From Thalassospira tepidiphila MCCC 1A03514 (GTDB lineage Bacteria; Pseudomonadota; Alphaproteobacteria; Rhodospirillales; Thalassospiraceae), in NCBI RefSeq assembly GCF_001662875.1, contig NZ_JPVZ01000008.1:62001-126000 (forward strand): a stretch of DNA of 64,000 nt, given 5' to 3'. Both the position numbers and the translations under genes were made by a program. This document shows, one piece after another, positions 25,023 to 34,034 of the stretch (its first letter is position 1; every line of letters begins with the position of its first letter). The notes under the pieces were generated by a model. It ran no database searches. It was not told the DNA's origin and saw only the letters and a list, made by a program, of their open reading frames with translations.

Positions 25023-27407
25023 ATGATCGACCTTGCCCGAACGCCGGAAACCTATCCGCACGCTGTCCGCGCTGCGCGCCCCAGTCGCATCATCAATGCC
25101 GGACGCACTGCGATGGCGCGCAATCGAGAACGCTATGAAATTCCCGGACGGGGCGCGATCATGATTTCGGTGCGCGAGGGCGATCAACTCGCACTGCGCA
25201 ATTGCGAAGGCATGCAATCGGTCGAGCTGATCGGCCTGACACCATCTGGCGCCCCAAGGCCCGAGATTTTTGAACCTTTGGCACATGGCGCACCAAAAGG
25301 CCTGATAGATCTGCTGTCTGATCCGTTTGATGACAGCCTGACGCGCTTTGCCAAGACCTTGCGCAAACGCGATATTAAACTTGAAACCTGTCTTGCCCAC
25401 CGGCTTTTTGGCAATGCCAGCCCACCCGGCGATACGGTCGAACTCACCATACAGCTTGACGGGTTTGTCATCATCGCCACCCCGGCACCGCTGATGCGGA
25501 TCGATGCGCACAATACCGCAACACCGATCACGGCCCTGATCAAGCGCGCCCATCATTCTGATACCTACAGCTTCGCCCTGCCCGACCCGCTGGCCGATCC
25601 GGTTGTGGATTTGCGTGTGCATTCCGCCACCGCCGAGGCCTATGAAATCAAGGCTGGGGATTACATCCAGATTCTCGATGTCGACGGGCGGCAATGCACC
25701 GATTTTCAGTGTTTTGATGCGCGCAAACTTGATCGCGGCATCCAGAACCCGCTGGATGTGACCACCACACGCACATTGATGGGCCATGCCTATCCGATGC
25801 CGGGCCTGCACGGAAAATACTATGATCAGGACATGGATCCACTGGTCGAGGTCATTCAGGATACCTGCGGGCGTCATGATGCCTTTGCCATGGCCTGTGC
25901 TGCGAAATATTACGATGACATCGGCTATCCCGGTCATGTGAACTGCACGGACAATTTCAACGCGGCCCTTGCCAAACATGGCGTTGATCCGCGGGCTGGC
26001 TGGATGGCGATCAATTTCTTTTTCAATACCGGCATTGATGATCACGGCGTGATGTATGCCGATCAGCCTTGGTCGCGTCCGGGCGATTATGTGTTGCTGC
26101 GTGCGATGACCGACCTTGTCTGTGTCTCGTCAGCCTGTCCGGATGACACGTCCGCGGCCAATGCCTGGAAACCGACCGACATCCATATCCGAAGTTACGA
26201 TGGTGCTGAAAAATTCAGCCACGCCGTTGCCTGGCGCCCGACTGCAGAGGCCGAAGCAAAAATGACCAAAGAAACCGCCTTCCACCCGCGCACAAGCGAA
26301 CTGACCCGCAACTTCGTCGAATATAAGGGTTTCTGGCTGGCCCATGAATATACCGGCCATGGCATGATCGAAGAATATTATGCCTGCCGTGAAAAGGCCG
26401 TGGTCATTGATTTGTCTGCCTTGCGCAAGTTCGAAATCACCGGCCCGGATAGCGAAGCGCTGATGCAATATTGCCTGACGCGCAATGTCAAAAAACTTGG
26501 CATCGGGCAGGTCGTCTATTCCGCGATGTGTTACCCGCATGGCGGGATGATTGATGACGGCACATTGTTACGTCTGGGGCAGGATAATTTCCGCTGGATT
26601 TGCGGCGATGATTACAGCGGTGTCTGGCTGCGCGAACAGGCCGAAAAACTTGGTTTGCATGTCCTGATCCGTTCATCAACCGATCAGATGCACAACATCG
26701 GCGTTCAGGGCCCCAAAAGCCGCGATATCCTGCGCGAAGTCATCTGGACCCCACCGCATCAGCCGTCCATCGATGAAGTCGACTGGTTCAAATTCACCAT
26801 CGGGCGGATCGGTGACGCCAAAGGCGCGCCTGTTGTCGTCTCACGCACCGGCTATACCGGCGAACTTGGATACGAAGTCTGGTGCCACCCCAAGGATGCC
26901 ATCACCGTCTTTGACGCCATATGGGAAGCCGGCAAACCATACGGCCTGACGCCGATGGGATTGGGAGCCCTTGATATGGTGCGGATCGAGGCCGGATTGA
27001 TCTTTGCTGATTATGAATTTTCCGATCAGACCGACCCGTTCGAAGCCGGGATCGGCTTCACCGTACCGCTGAAATCCAAGGAAGATGACTTTATCGGCCG
27101 TGATGCCCTGATCCGGCGCAAGGAACATCCGTCGCACAAACTGGTCGGGATCGAGATTGATGGCAATGTCACCGTCGGCCATGGCGATTGCGTCCATATC
27201 GGACGTGCGCAGATCGGTGTGATCACCAGTGCGGTGCGATCCCCTATTCTCGGCAAGAATATCGCACTGGCCCGGGTTGATATCGCGCACGCCGATATCG
27301 GCACCGAGGTCGAGATTGGCAAGCTTGACGGACATATGGTTCGCCTGCCCGCCATCATCACCGCCTTCCCGCATTATGATCCCAAAAAGGAAAAGCCGCG
27401 GTCCTGA
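25023..27407 (+). CDS. tdm: Trimethylamine N-oxide demethylase (DUF1989-GcvT fusion)
   Basis: 794 residues with the two-part layout known for Tdm: an N-terminal DUF1989 region to about 400 and a GcvT/T-protein folate-binding region from about 430 to the end (TGPDSEALMQYCLTRN, MHNIGVQGPKSRDILRE, SRTGYTGELGYEVW). Cysteines C292, C308 and C372 have spacings of 16 and 64, the same as the three zinc-ligand cysteines I recall for Methylocella silvestris Tdm. The enzyme splits TMAO to dimethylamine and formaldehyde, the latter caught by THF at the C-terminal domain. It faces tmm on the opposite strand, with a shared hairpin between the ends. Strong family and context support. Confidence 0.9.
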   Translation: MIDLARTPETYPHAVRAARPSRIINAGRTAMARNRERYEIPGRGAIMISVREGDQLALRNCEGMQSVELIGLTPSGAPRPEIFEPLAHGAPKGLIDLLSDPFDDSLTRFAKTLRKRDIKLETCLAHRLFGNASPPGDTVELTIQLDGFVIIATPAPLMRIDAHNTATPITALIKRAHHSDTYSFALPDPLADPVVDLRVHSATAEAYEIKAGDYIQILDVDGRQCTDFQCFDARKLDRGIQNPLDVTTTRTLMGHAYPMPGLHGKYYDQDMDPLVEVIQDTCGRHDAFAMACAAKYYDDIGYPGHVNCTDNFNAALAKHGVDPRAGWMAINFFFNTGIDDHGVMYADQPWSRPGDYVLLRAMTDLVCVSSACPDDTSAANAWKPTDIHIRSYDGAEKFSHAVAWRPTAEAEAKMTKETAFHPRTSELTRNFVEYKGFWLAHEYTGHGMIEEYYACREKAVVIDLSALRKFEITGPDSEALMQYCLTRNVKKLGIGQVVYSAMCYPHGGMIDDGTLLRLGQDNFRWICGDDYSGVWLREQAEKLGLHVLIRSSTDQMHNIGVQGPKSRDILREVIWTPPHQPSIDEVDWFKFTIGRIGDAKGAPVVVSRTGYTGELGYEVWCHPKDAITVFDAIWEAGKPYGLTPMGLGALDMVRIEAGLIFADYEFSDQTDPFEAGIGFTVPLKSKEDDFIGRDALIRRKEHPSHKLVGIEIDGNVTVGHGDCVHIGRAQIGVITSAVRSPILGKNIALARVDIAHADIGTEVEIGKLDGHMVRLPAIITAFPHYDPKKEKPRS

Positions 27408-27420
27408 AACCCCGCGGCTT
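27393..27420 (+). terminator. Hairpin at the tdm stop codon
   Basis: AAGCCGCGG (27393-27401) pairs with CCGCGGCTT (27412-27420); the tdm stop lies in the loop. Followed by ATAACC only, so it is weak as a terminator and may protect the message end. Confidence 0.4.
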
Positions 27421-27529
27421 ATAACCTTGCAAAAGAAACCCCGCAGCCATGTCGACTGTGGGGGTGACTGCGAGTTTGGTTAAGGGAGACGGCGGGCTTG
27501 CGCCCACTTCTTTGAAAGTCCTGAAAGTT

Positions 27530-27554
27530 CGGCTGCCTATTCGGCAGCCGTTTT
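27530..27554 (+). terminator. Terminator hairpin between convergent tdm and tmm
   Basis: CGGCTGCC and GGCAGCCG form an 8-bp stem with loop TATTC, followed by TTTTCTT on the plus strand. The right arm encodes the last codons of tmm on the minus strand, so the terminator overlaps a coding end. Confidence 0.7.
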
Positions 27555-28898
27555 CTTGCCGACTTGCAAATAGGCTTCAAGGCTGTCATCAAGTTCGTCC
27601 AGCCACGGCGTGTGATGGGCCGGTGACATATTGCCCGTCATCAGCGAGCGATAGGACTTGTTGCGATAGCCCATGATGTCGTCGGCCTTGTCATGTTCCC
27701 ATTCCTCGAAGGTCTTGTTCACCCCTTCGATATCGAACATCGGATAGTCCGTCATTTCGATCAGATGGGCGGTGTAATCACCCTGGAACCAGATCATGTC
27801 GTGGTCGTCCTTAAGACCTTCTTCGCGATCACGCCAGGCTTTGCTGTCGGCCTTCATCTCATCCTTGGATGGCAACGGAATGCGGCCCATGATCACGTCA
27901 CGGGCAAACCATGCCTGCGCGTCAAACATGTTGAAGGTATAGAACTGGTCCTGCATGCCGAGATACATCATCTTCGGATTTTCTTCCCAGACGACACCCT
28001 TATAAAGACCAAGCGGCCACAGGCGGTTATCGGTCTTAAGACGCAGATCATCGGTCAGGAACGGGAAGTGATGCTGATAGCCGGTGCACAAAATGATCGC
28101 ATCGACGTCGCGTGATGAGCCATCCTTGAAATAGGCGGTATTGCCATCAACCTTGGTCAGAAGCGGGACCTCTGCCCAGTTATCTGGCCAATCAAACCCT
28201 ATCGGGTTGGTGCGGTGGCTGACCGTGACCGATTTGCAGCCATATTTATAGCATTGCGATCCGATATCCTCGGCCGAATAGGACGTGCCGATGATCAGGA
28301 TATCCTTGCCCTTGAATTCCAGTGCATCACGGAAATCATGAGCATGCAAAACACGCCCGCCAAAGGTGTCAAATCCGGGGAATTCCGGCACATTCGGGGT
28401 CGAGAAATGACCATTGGCAACAATGACATGATCAAATTCCTCGGTTGAAACCACATCATTTTTCAGATCGTGCGCGGTCACCAAAAACGTTTGGCTTTCT
28501 TCATCAAACTCAACACTGCGGACCGGGGTTCTGAAACGCACCCACGGGCGGACATTGGCCTTTTCAACGCGGCCCTTGATGTAATCCCAGATCACCGCGC
28601 GCGGCGGATAGGAAGCGATGGGTTTGCCGAAATGTTCCTCAAACGTGTAATCGGCAAATTCCAGGCATTCCTTGGGCCCGTTCGACCACAGATAGCGATA
28701 CATCGACCCGTGGATCGGTTCGCCATATTCATCAAGACCGGTGCGCCAGGTGTAGTTCCACAAACCACCCCAGTCTTCCTGACGTTCAAAACACACAATC
28801 TCGGGGATTTCGGCCCCTTTGGCGGCAGCAGATTGAAATGCACGCATCTGCGCCATGCCTGACGGACCGGCGCCAATAATTGCAACACGAAGTGTCAT
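27537..28898 (-). CDS. tmm: Trimethylamine monooxygenase (bacterial flavin-containing monooxygenase)
   Basis: 453 residues, the usual Tmm length. FAD motif GAGPSG at 9-14, FMO signature FxGxxxHxxxF exactly at F179-F189, and NADPH motif [10 protein letters not shown] at 204-213. These match bacterial Tmm, which oxidises trimethylamine to TMAO (and can make indigo from indole). Last gene of the minus-strand group dmmD-dmmA-dmmB-dmmC-tmm and convergent with tdm, which uses its product. Confidence 0.92.
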   Translation of the reverse strand: MTLRVAIIGAGPSGMAQMRAFQSAAAKGAEIPEIVCFERQEDWGGLWNYTWRTGLDEYGEPIHGSMYRYLWSNGPKECLEFADYTFEEHFGKPIASYPPRAVIWDYIKGRVEKANVRPWVRFRTPVRSVEFDEESQTFLVTAHDLKNDVVSTEEFDHVIVANGHFSTPNVPEFPGFDTFGGRVLHAHDFRDALEFKGKDILIIGTSYSAEDIGSQCYKYGCKSVTVSHRTNPIGFDWPDNWAEVPLLTKVDGNTAYFKDGSSRDVDAIILCTGYQHHFPFLTDDLRLKTDNRLWPLGLYKGVVWEENPKMMYLGMQDQFYTFNMFDAQAWFARDVIMGRIPLPSKDEMKADSKAWRDREEGLKDDHDMIWFQGDYTAHLIEMTDYPMFDIEGVNKTFEEWEHDKADDIMGYRNKSYRSLMTGNMSPAHHTPWLDELDDSLEAYLQVGKKTAAE

Positions 28899-28973
28899 AG
28901 CCTTAAATCCCCAATAAAAGCGTTGTGCCGTTTATGCGTCTCCTCTGCCCGGCTTGTGCCGGTTCGTTCTTGG

Positions 28974-30014
28974 TTAATCGGGGAAGATCCCCGGTGACGT
29001 CGGCGCCCCGTCGTCAAATTGTGAAAGCCACTCGACCAGGATCGGGTGGTAACGCGACAGCCCCTTGTAATCGACAAGTTCGGGCCGCAAATCGCGCATG
29101 ACACGATGCAGGCGACGCCCCCATTTCGGCTGGGTCACCACTTCGTTCATCGCCATCAAATAAGTCCGGATCGGAAACAGGATCGCGTTGGAGCGCGGCA
29201 AGCGCCAAAACGTCTGAAGCTCCACACGCAGATGGACCTTTTCACCGATATTTTCCGGTGTCACGGTCATGCGGTCCGGGCCCCATTTGGGATAATTTTC
29301 CGGGCTGGTATCGAGACGCGGATTGACCGTCAGCGTCCAGTTCAGGCGCCGGGATGGCTGCCCCTGCGGCAGGGTCAAAAGGAATTTCAGAGCGCGCTGG
29401 AACACCCCAAGTTCGTGGGCCAGCGGCACGGGCGCATGCCATTCAAAGAAATTCATGCCAATGTCGAAATCAAGCGACCAGTCGGCCTGTGCGGTGATGA
29501 TCCCGGCATCCATCCAAAGGTTGCCATCGCGCTGATCAAGGATGGCGTGATCGCCTTGTACCTGGCGTCCGATATATTCCATCGGATGGCAGGGCAGTGT
29601 CGAACTGTCACCAAAGGTAAAGGTATCGTCGATCTGAAGCGGTTTGTTGATCCAGTGCCAGCGATCCCCATCCATGGTCAGTTTGAACAGATCAGGATAA
29701 TCGCGTGCTTTGGACACCATCACGAGTTCAAGGAAATCCCACCCGGCGGTTTCCATATGCGGCAGGGCCTGACACCGACCGGGGTCGTCTGCCAGAACAA
29801 GGGCGCGGTCCTTCATTTCCGCGACATAATGTTCATCAACATCAAACGCATTTTCAAACGGGCTGCCGGCACGCGCCGCATGATGCGGTTCGATATTGGT
29901 AGAATACATATATTCGTCTTCCGGGAACGGGAACGGAAAACGCGGAATGTTTGACGGACTGTTGGCGTAGGTGAAATCACCGCGGAAGCTCTCGTCCTTA
30001 AACTGGATGGTCAT
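28974..30014 (-). CDS. dmmC: Dimethylamine monooxygenase haem subunit (DUF3445/HODM family)
   Basis: 346 residues of the haem-dependent oxidative N-demethylase family (formerly DUF3445). The conserved core is visible: EDRALVLADDPGRC-like segment, DYPDLFKLT, LQIDDTFTFGDSSTLP and a long helical C-terminus. It is the catalytic part of the multicomponent dimethylamine monooxygenase, giving methylamine and formaldehyde. Gene letter assigned from the dmmDABC order as I remember it (GcvT, small zinc protein, reductase, haem protein); the family call is firmer than the letter. 14 bases after dmmB. Confidence 0.85.
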   Translation of the reverse strand: MTIQFKDESFRGDFTYANSPSNIPRFPFPFPEDEYMYSTNIEPHHAARAGSPFENAFDVDEHYVAEMKDRALVLADDPGRCQALPHMETAGWDFLELVMVSKARDYPDLFKLTMDGDRWHWINKPLQIDDTFTFGDSSTLPCHPMEYIGRQVQGDHAILDQRDGNLWMDAGIITAQADWSLDFDIGMNFFEWHAPVPLAHELGVFQRALKFLLTLPQGQPSRRLNWTLTVNPRLDTSPENYPKWGPDRMTVTPENIGEKVHLRVELQTFWRLPRSNAILFPIRTYLMAMNEVVTQPKWGRRLHRVMRDLRPELVDYKGLSRYHPILVEWLSQFDDGAPTSPGIFPD

Positions 30015-30028
30015 GACTGAAATCCCCC

Positions 30029-30994
30029 TTACAGATCAAGTTCAAGGCGTTTGCCACGGAACCGCGAAACACACGGCATGATCCGTTGCTTTGCCGCACG
30101 CTGTTCTTCATCAAGCCAGTGGTCGTTGTGCATGATCTCGCCGTCGCAGGCGACGACCACCGTTTCACACTGACCACACGCCCCACCACGACACATGCAA
30201 TTGATCGGGGTTCCGGATGCCTCGACCGCTTCAAGCAGGCTTTGTTCTGCACCCACGGTGATATCAATCCCGGCCTTGGCCAAATGCACTTCAAAGGGTT
30301 CGCCAACCGGCGGGGCCAGGAAGTGTTCGAAATGAACGTGTGCTGCGGGCCAGCCAAGACTGGTTGCGGTTTGGACCACCCGTTCGATCATGCCCTTTGG
30401 GCCGCAGACATAGACATGCGTGCCAAGGGGCTGATTGGATAAAAGCGTTTCCAAATCAACGCTTTCGCCCTGATCATCGCAATAGCACGACACGTGATCA
30501 CCGAACCGGTCGGCAAGGCTGTCCATATAGGCCGCCTGTGATACTGAACGCGCAGCATAGTGCAGTTCAAACGGCACGCCGAGCTTATCGGCCTGGGCCA
30601 TCTGTGCGATGAACGGCGTGATCCCAATGCCGCCCGCAATCATCAGGTGCTTTCGCGCCCGCAGGTCCAGCGCGAACAGATTAACCGGGGCAGAGATTTT
30701 CATCTGCATGCCAGGTCGCACCTGTTCATGCATGAATTTCGATCCGCCGCGCCCGGTATCGTCACGGCGCACCGAAATCGCATATTGGTCGCGCTCGAAC
30801 GGGGAACTCATCAGCGAATAGGGATTTTTGCGTTTCGTGCCGTCATCAAGCATCTCGACAACGATATGCGCCCCGCCCGAAAAGGCGGGCAGTTCATCGC
30901 CATTCACATGCTTGAATTCGAACCGTTTGATGATCGGGTTGACCTCGACCACGTTGCTGACAACCACCGGAATCAAATGATCGGACGCACTCAT
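30029..30994 (-). CDS. dmmB: Dimethylamine monooxygenase reductase subunit (PDR/VanB-type ferredoxin reductase)
   Basis: 321 residues: an FMN-binding beta-barrel (PYSLMSSPFERDQYAISVRR), an NAD(P)H Rossmann domain (HLMIAGGIGITPFIAQM) and a C-terminal plant-type [2Fe-2S] domain with C268, C273, C276 and C308. Passes electrons from NAD(P)H to the haem subunit. Start overlaps the dmmA stop as ATGA. Family assignment is certain; partner inferred from the operon. Confidence 0.9.
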   Translation of the reverse strand: MSASDHLIPVVVSNVVEVNPIIKRFEFKHVNGDELPAFSGGAHIVVEMLDDGTKRKNPYSLMSSPFERDQYAISVRRDDTGRGGSKFMHEQVRPGMQMKISAPVNLFALDLRARKHLMIAGGIGITPFIAQMAQADKLGVPFELHYAARSVSQAAYMDSLADRFGDHVSCYCDDQGESVDLETLLSNQPLGTHVYVCGPKGMIERVVQTATSLGWPAAHVHFEHFLAPPVGEPFEVHLAKAGIDITVGAEQSLLEAVEASGTPINCMCRGGACGQCETVVVACDGEIMHNDHWLDEEQRAAKQRIMPCVSRFRGKRLELDL

Positions 30995-31602
30995 TTGAAC
31001 ACCTCCTTGATTTCGATTTCTTCAGACGGGTCTTCGGCATTGATGCAGACACCCTGGAATGCCGCCAGACGACGGGAATAGTGATCACGCACGAGCAATA
31101 GCAAATCGCAGGACGGACATTTGACCGGCTGGGTGGTGACGTCCTCGATCATGGTTTTGCAGTGAACGCACTGAACGCGACGCGCCAGACTGCCGCGATG
31201 CTCACATTGCACGGCTGTATGATCGAGACCACATTCCTCACCCTTGGCAACGCCCTGCCCGACCAGACCTTCGGTACCGGCAAGATACAGCTGACTGCCC
31301 ATCTTGGCGTCCGATAACCAGTCGCCGAGTTTTGCGACGGCTTCTTCGATGGTCGGGAAATGTTCGAACCGCTTGGCGCCCAGCGCATAAAGCGACGTGA
31401 TAAGCGCAGCTTCACCCGGGGTCGGCACATAAAGGATATGTACCTTTTCCATCATGTCGCGCGGCAGTTCCTGCACGACCCGGATAACGCATTCGGCACC
31501 GGATGCATCGGCCAGAAAATAATGCGCCAGACCCGGCACGATTTTTAACGTGCCATAGGTCGGACGGGAAAGAATGCTTTCTTCGATAAGACTCTCAGAC
31601 AT
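30991..31602 (-). CDS. dmmA: Dimethylamine monooxygenase subunit DmmA family protein
   Basis: 203 residues. The N-terminal ~140 are an alpha/beta domain without recognised catalytic motif (HILYVPTPGEAALITSLYAL); the C-terminus has a zinc ribbon, C145/C148 and C162/C165 (CVHC, CPSC). Small subunits of this type accompany the PDR/VanB reductase and DUF3445 protein in dmm operons. Start ATG at 31602 preferred; an in-frame ATG five codons earlier is possible. Its precise role in the complex is unknown to me. Confidence 0.8.
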   Translation of the reverse strand: MSESLIEESILSRPTYGTLKIVPGLAHYFLADASGAECVIRVVQELPRDMMEKVHILYVPTPGEAALITSLYALGAKRFEHFPTIEEAVAKLGDWLSDAKMGSQLYLAGTEGLVGQGVAKGEECGLDHTAVQCEHRGSLARRVQCVHCKTMIEDVTTQPVKCPSCDLLLLVRDHYSRRLAAFQGVCINAEDPSEEIEIKEVFK

Positions 31603-31650
31603 GGTAGCGGGTCCCATTCTGTCAGAAACCTCATGGATCAGGCAGTTGAT

Positions 31651-31674
31651 CCGGGGGCCTCTGACAGCCCCCGG
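31651..31674 (-). promoter_or_regulatory. Intercistronic GC-rich stem-loop between dmmD and dmmA
   Basis: CCGGGGGC (31651-31658) pairs perfectly with GCCCCCGG (31667-31674), 8-base loop, no T-run. Probably an mRNA-processing or stabilising stem that sets different levels for dmmD and dmmABC. Confidence 0.5.
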
Positions 31675-31683
31675 TCAGTTTGC

Positions 31684-32817
31684 TTAACCCTTGGCTGTTC
31701 TTTTCAATTTTTTGGGGTCGTCAAATGGCATGGTATGGGCCATTCCGCCGAGCATGCCTTTTTCACCCGTCACTTCGAGCTTCACACCCTGTTCGGCGCA
31801 ATCAACCGCCAGACGGGCGATGGCCATCGTCTGATCCTTAAGCGGTGAATACATCGCACAGGTCACGACACCGACCTTGGCCCCGTCCTTGAACACTTCC
31901 GCCCCTTCGGCCGGGACTTCCTTGCCATCAAACAGGATGCCAAAGATCTTGAAGCGTTCCTTGCCCTTGAGGCGGTAATGTTCCTCGGCACCGCGGAAGC
32001 CGGTCTTGCCCGGACTGACGGTGAAATCAAGGCCAAGCTCCCACAGGGTATCGCCCGGTCCTTCGTTTTCAAACGGGTACATCTGCGAGTTATCGTAAGG
32101 GTAAAACAGCAGGTAGCTCTCAACACGCAGCATATCAAGTGTCGTAAAGCGGGTCGGGATAATGCCCATATCCTTGCCCTCGGCAACAATGCGGTCCCAA
32201 ATCATTCCGGCATCCTGACCACGACAGAAAATCTCATAGCCGCGCTCCCCGGTATAGCCGGTGCGCGAAATCATCACAGGCAGGCCAAACAACTGGGTCT
32301 GCGTATGATGGAAATACGGCAGATCGCGGATGCCCGGCACATATTCCGCCAGATAATCGACCGCAAGCGGCCCCTGCAGCGATAAATCATGAAGGTTGTC
32401 ATCAAAACGAACCGACACATCACGGCCCATGGCGGCCTTGGTCAGTTCTTCGTGCCCGGTGCCCGATCCGTGCACCACCATCCATGAATTCGGCCCCATG
32501 CGGTAAATCACGCAATCGTCGGTGAACTTGCCCTGATCATTCAGCATGCAGGCATAGACCGATTTGCCGGGATAGATCTTTTCGACATTGCGCGTGGTGG
32601 CATAGTCGATCACGTGGGATGCATGCGCGCCGGTGATGTGAACCTTTTTCAGGCCCGAAACATCCATGATGCCGGCCTTGGTGCGGATCGCGATATATTC
32701 CTCGTCCCAATCCTTGTCATAGGTCCAGGCGGTGCCCATCCCGCTCCAGTCTTCGAGATTGGAACCAAGCGCGCGATGCCGATCGGCAAGGGCTGAAAAT
32801 CTCCAGCTTGCAGTCAT
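31684..32817 (-). CDS. dmmD: GcvT-family folate-dependent protein of the dimethylamine operon
   Basis: 377 residues, a stand-alone glycine-cleavage T-protein fold (GIMDVSGLKKVHITGAHA, LSLQGPLAVDYLAEYV, SRTGYTGERGYEIFC). GcvT proteins bind tetrahydrofolate and catch one-carbon units; here it probably takes the formaldehyde released from dimethylamine. First gene of the operon, with an excellent ribosome site (AGGAGG) before the ATG. Divergent from the XRE-cupin regulator. Confidence 0.88.
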   Translation of the reverse strand: MTASWRFSALADRHRALGSNLEDWSGMGTAWTYDKDWDEEYIAIRTKAGIMDVSGLKKVHITGAHASHVIDYATTRNVEKIYPGKSVYACMLNDQGKFTDDCVIYRMGPNSWMVVHGSGTGHEELTKAAMGRDVSVRFDDNLHDLSLQGPLAVDYLAEYVPGIRDLPYFHHTQTQLFGLPVMISRTGYTGERGYEIFCRGQDAGMIWDRIVAEGKDMGIIPTRFTTLDMLRVESYLLFYPYDNSQMYPFENEGPGDTLWELGLDFTVSPGKTGFRGAEEHYRLKGKERFKIFGILFDGKEVPAEGAEVFKDGAKVGVVTCAMYSPLKDQTMAIARLAVDCAEQGVKLEVTGEKGMLGGMAHTMPFDDPKKLKRTAKG

Positions 32818-33211
32818 AGTGATGGCCTCCTGATATGATCGCCTTTGCGCACAATCAGCGCGCTATTATCGGCTTATTTTGTTCCATATTTTGGCGGCAT
32901 CTTGTTCGCGAACGCAATAATTATTTTTCATATTATTCAATTTTTATTCCTTAAAGGCTATTTTCTACGGCATTGCAGCAACTTCCATCCCCACCCCTCA
33001 TGCCGCCTTTGCGGAAATTTATTTTCCCTGGAGTTGATAAATATTTCCTGCCAGTGTAAGTCATGCCTATGGCGTATGGCCGACCAATAGGGGCAAAAGC
33101 CCGGGCACATACGACCGATAAAAAAGCAGGCCGCAGCAAGTGGCCGTTCGAGGAAACCAGAAACGAGCGGACCCGCACCGGGACAAAACCGGTGACGGAG
33201 GACAAGCCAGC
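32818..33211. other. Divergent promoter region between dmmD and the XRE-cupin regulator
   Basis: About 390 bases with no convincing gene. Bases ~32870-33060 are AT-rich and hold the GTTCGCGAAC palindrome (32904-32913) and AATTTTTATTC (32939-32949), both of which recur upstream of mgsA. The rest, nearer the regulator, is GC-richer and could encode an untranslated leader. Confidence 0.6.
32904..32913. promoter_or_regulatory. Palindrome GTTCGCGAAC upstream of dmmD, candidate operator
   Basis: Perfect 10-bp palindrome about 87 bases upstream of dmmD. Nine of its bases (TTCGCGAAC) recur upstream of mgsA, with the same AT-rich box on the far side from the gene start. Confidence 0.45.
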
Positions 33212-33916
33212 ATGGCAAATAGCAAAACAACACAAGCACCGCAGACCACCGCCAATAGCGAGCAAGGATCAGGCATGGACACCAAGAGCAAACCCGCCGC
33301 CCTCACCCAGGACCCGCATGCGCTTCGTGAACCCAAGGAAAACAATCTGGAAATTGCCATCGGCCATGAAGTCCGAGCGCTCCGCAAGAAGCTGGGCATT
33401 ACGATTTCCGATCTGGCGTCGGCAACCGGGATTTCGATGGGGATGCTTTCCAAGATCGAAAACGGCGTGACATCGCCATCGCTGACCTCGCTTCAGGCAC
33501 TGGCAAGTGCGCTGGGTGTGCCAGTGACCGATTTCTTCCGCCGTTATGAAGAACCACGCAATGCGGTGTTCGTGAAATCCGGCGAAGGTGTTGCGATTGA
33601 ACGCCGCGGCACGCGCGCGGGCCATGAATATAACCTGCTGGGTCATATCGATAACAACACCAGCGGTGTCGTGGTCGAACCCTATTTGCTGACGCTTACC
33701 GAGGAGTCGAGCAGCTTCCCCGCCTTCCAGCATGAAGGCATGGAATTCATCTATATGCTTGAGGGTGAAGTCCGTTACCGCCATGGCGATCAGCTTTACT
33801 ACATGAAAGAAGGCGACAGCCTGTTCTTTGATGCTGATGCCCGTCACGGACCGGAAGAACTTCTTTCATTTCCAATACGTTACCTATCAATCATCTGCTA
33901 TCCCGCCCGGGGATAA
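33212..33916 (+). CDS. XRE-family regulator with C-terminal cupin domain
   Basis: 234 residues. An N-terminal polar stretch (1-48), an XRE HTH at about 50-106 (EVRALRKKLGITISDLASAT, SKIENGVTSPSLTSLQALA) and a cupin_2 domain from ~160 (FPAFQHEGMEFIYMLEGEVR, GDSLFFDADARHGPE). This class controls amine and amino-acid catabolism, with the cupin binding the small molecule. The ATG at 33212 follows GGAGG. It sits between dmmDABC-tmm and mgsABC-gmaS and is the best candidate regulator for both. Confidence 0.88.
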   Translation: MANSKTTQAPQTTANSEQGSGMDTKSKPAALTQDPHALREPKENNLEIAIGHEVRALRKKLGITISDLASATGISMGMLSKIENGVTSPSLTSLQALASALGVPVTDFFRRYEEPRNAVFVKSGEGVAIERRGTRAGHEYNLLGHIDNNTSGVVVEPYLLTLTEESSSFPAFQHEGMEFIYMLEGEVRYRHGDQLYYMKEGDSLFFDADARHGPEELLSFPIRYLSIICYPARG

Positions 33917-33983
33917 GCATTCACTCCGGTGAAAACATCAATTCACTGAGAAGAAATTTTTATTCTTCATAGTTGATTCCGCA

Positions 33984-33992
33984 TTCGCGAAC
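33984..33992 (+). promoter_or_regulatory. TTCGCGAAC element upstream of mgsA, candidate operator
   Basis: 43 bases upstream of the mgsA start and 18 bases after an AATTTTTATTC box at 33955-33965. Both elements are shared with the dmmD promoter region. Confidence 0.45.
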
Positions 33993-34034
33993 AGGTAGTC
34001 TCCGTTTCAGAAACAGAATGGAGACTGTCCTGCC

